Positions 63,451-64,000 of a DNA stretch of 64,000 nt are shown here, in pieces. The stretch comes from Burkholderia pyrrocinia. Lineage in GTDB: Bacteria > Pseudomonadota > Gammaproteobacteria > Burkholderiales > Burkholderiaceae. Position 1 is the first letter of the stretch, and each line of letters starts with the position of its first letter. Made by a program: the position numbers and the translations under genes. Under the pieces are notes generated by a model. That model was given only the letters and a program-made list of their open reading frames with translations. It had not been told where the DNA came from and ran no database searches. The stretch spans positions 1,674,001 to 1,738,000 of the forward strand of contig NZ_CP011503.1 of assembly GCF_001028665.1 (NCBI RefSeq). Direction: 5' to 3'.

Positions 63451-64000
63451 TCAGGGCTTGAGGATGACGCGCTCGCGCGCACCGGCCAGCACCGCGCGAT
63501 ATGCGTCGTGCGCGCGTTCGAGCGGGTATACGTAGTCGTCGCCGATCGGAAACGGGCGCAGCGTGCCATTACCGAAGCCGGGCGCGAGCGTATCGAGGAT
63601 CTGCGCGACCGCGGCGCCGCCGAGCTGGATCGAGTCGACACCCACGTACGTATGCTGGCCGCGATAGAACGCGAAGATGTCGAACGGCACGCTGCGGTCG
63701 ATCGTCGAGATGAAGATCTGCCGCGCCCCGATCGCCATCGATGCGTTCGCGGCTTCGAAATACGGGCTGCCGACCGTGTTGTAGACGATGTCCGCGCCGT
63801 GGCCGCCGGTCGCCGCGTGCACGGCGTCGGCGACGGGCCAGCGCGACGCGTCGATCATGTGCACGTCCCCCGATGCGTGGCCGCGATAGCCGCCGGGGCC
63901 GCGCTCGACGCCGATCACGGTCGCGCCGCGCGCGGTCGCGAGCTGGATCGCGGCCTGGCCGACCTTGCCGTTCGCGCCGAACACCAGCACGACGTCGTCG
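63451..64000 (-). CDS. Zinc-type alcohol dehydrogenase-like / quinone oxidoreductase (partial)
   Basis: The C-terminal ~182 residues of an MDR-superfamily NAD(P)H-dependent oxidoreductase. It runs off the right edge at 64000, so its start is outside. The nucleotide-binding motif is VFGANGKVGQAAIQLATARG, with HGADIVYNTVGSPYFE later; no catalytic-zinc cysteines are visible in the part shown. The stop is at 63451, 24 bases before the XapX ATG pair, so the two are probably co-transcribed. Confidence 0.82.
   Translation of the reverse strand, partial: DDVVLVFGANGKVGQAAIQLATARGATVIGVERGPGGYRGHASGDVHMIDASRWPVADAVHAATGGHGADIVYNTVGSPYFEAANASMAIGARQIFISTIDRSVPFDIFAFYRGQHTYVGVDSIQLGGAAVAQILDTLAPGFGNGTLRPFPIGDDYVYPLERAHDAYRAVLAGARERVILKP

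Overview
The window is about 64 kb of high-GC DNA from a Burkholderia chromosome, most likely a member of the B. cepacia complex. This rests on gene order and protein character: a thiOSGE – mla – murA – his – tat – petABC – sspAB core followed by a tssJKL / tssBC-hcp-EFGH-A / tagN-tagF-tssM type VI secretion (T6SS) cluster. Species assignment would need alignment.

Bases 1-29.7 kb are conserved housekeeping DNA, read almost entirely left to right. An ABC exporter fragment (minus) is followed by a promoter and TPP riboswitch that drive thiamine genes thiO-thiS-thiG-thiE. Next comes the complete outer-membrane lipid transport set mlaF-E-D-A-C-B, an ABC-2 exporter pair, a BolA protein and murA. 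Then comes the histidine operon hisG-D-C-B-(marC)-H-A-F-I-E, a small membrane protein, a HIT hydrolase and tatABC. A convergent DegS/DegQ-like protease, a Nif3-family protein, the cytochrome bc1 operon petABC, and stringent starvation proteins sspA and sspB follow. A tRNA-Thr(TGT) gene closes this section.

Bases 29.7-39.9 kb are accessory. Right after the tRNA, DNA of visibly lower GC holds a minus-strand pair: a short VRR-NUC nuclease module and a DUF3396 (type VI immunity family) protein. It abuts head-to-head a plus-strand peptidoglycan-hydrolase effector (muramidase-like domain, LysM, CHAP-like amidase) that is split by a frameshift and followed by a putative periplasmic immunity gene. 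There is no intergenic space between the two effector modules and neither has a clean start, so the junction looks like a recombination scar. A LytS/LytR-type two-component system, an uncharacterised membrane protein, an amino-acid-binding protein and three consecutive immunity-like genes (Imm10-, DUF7716- and Imm33-like) with no toxin beside them follow.

Bases 39.9-62 kb are a full T6SS cluster in four transcription blocks: tssJ-tssK-tssL (minus); a TPR lipoprotein, then tssB, tssC, hcp, tssE, tssF, tssG, tssH, tssA (plus); tagN, tagF, tssM and a TagX-like M15 peptidase (minus); and a single-TM Ala-rich protein with a Cys-rich tail (plus). There is no vgrG or PAAR gene in the window, so the spike comes from elsewhere in the genome. 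The right end holds a ZntB/CorA transporter, a 50-residue XapX protein and a partial quinone oxidoreductase.

No insertion sequence, integrase, CRISPR array, rRNA or replication origin was seen. The most interesting part is the effector/immunity material between the tRNA-Thr gene and the T6SS cluster.
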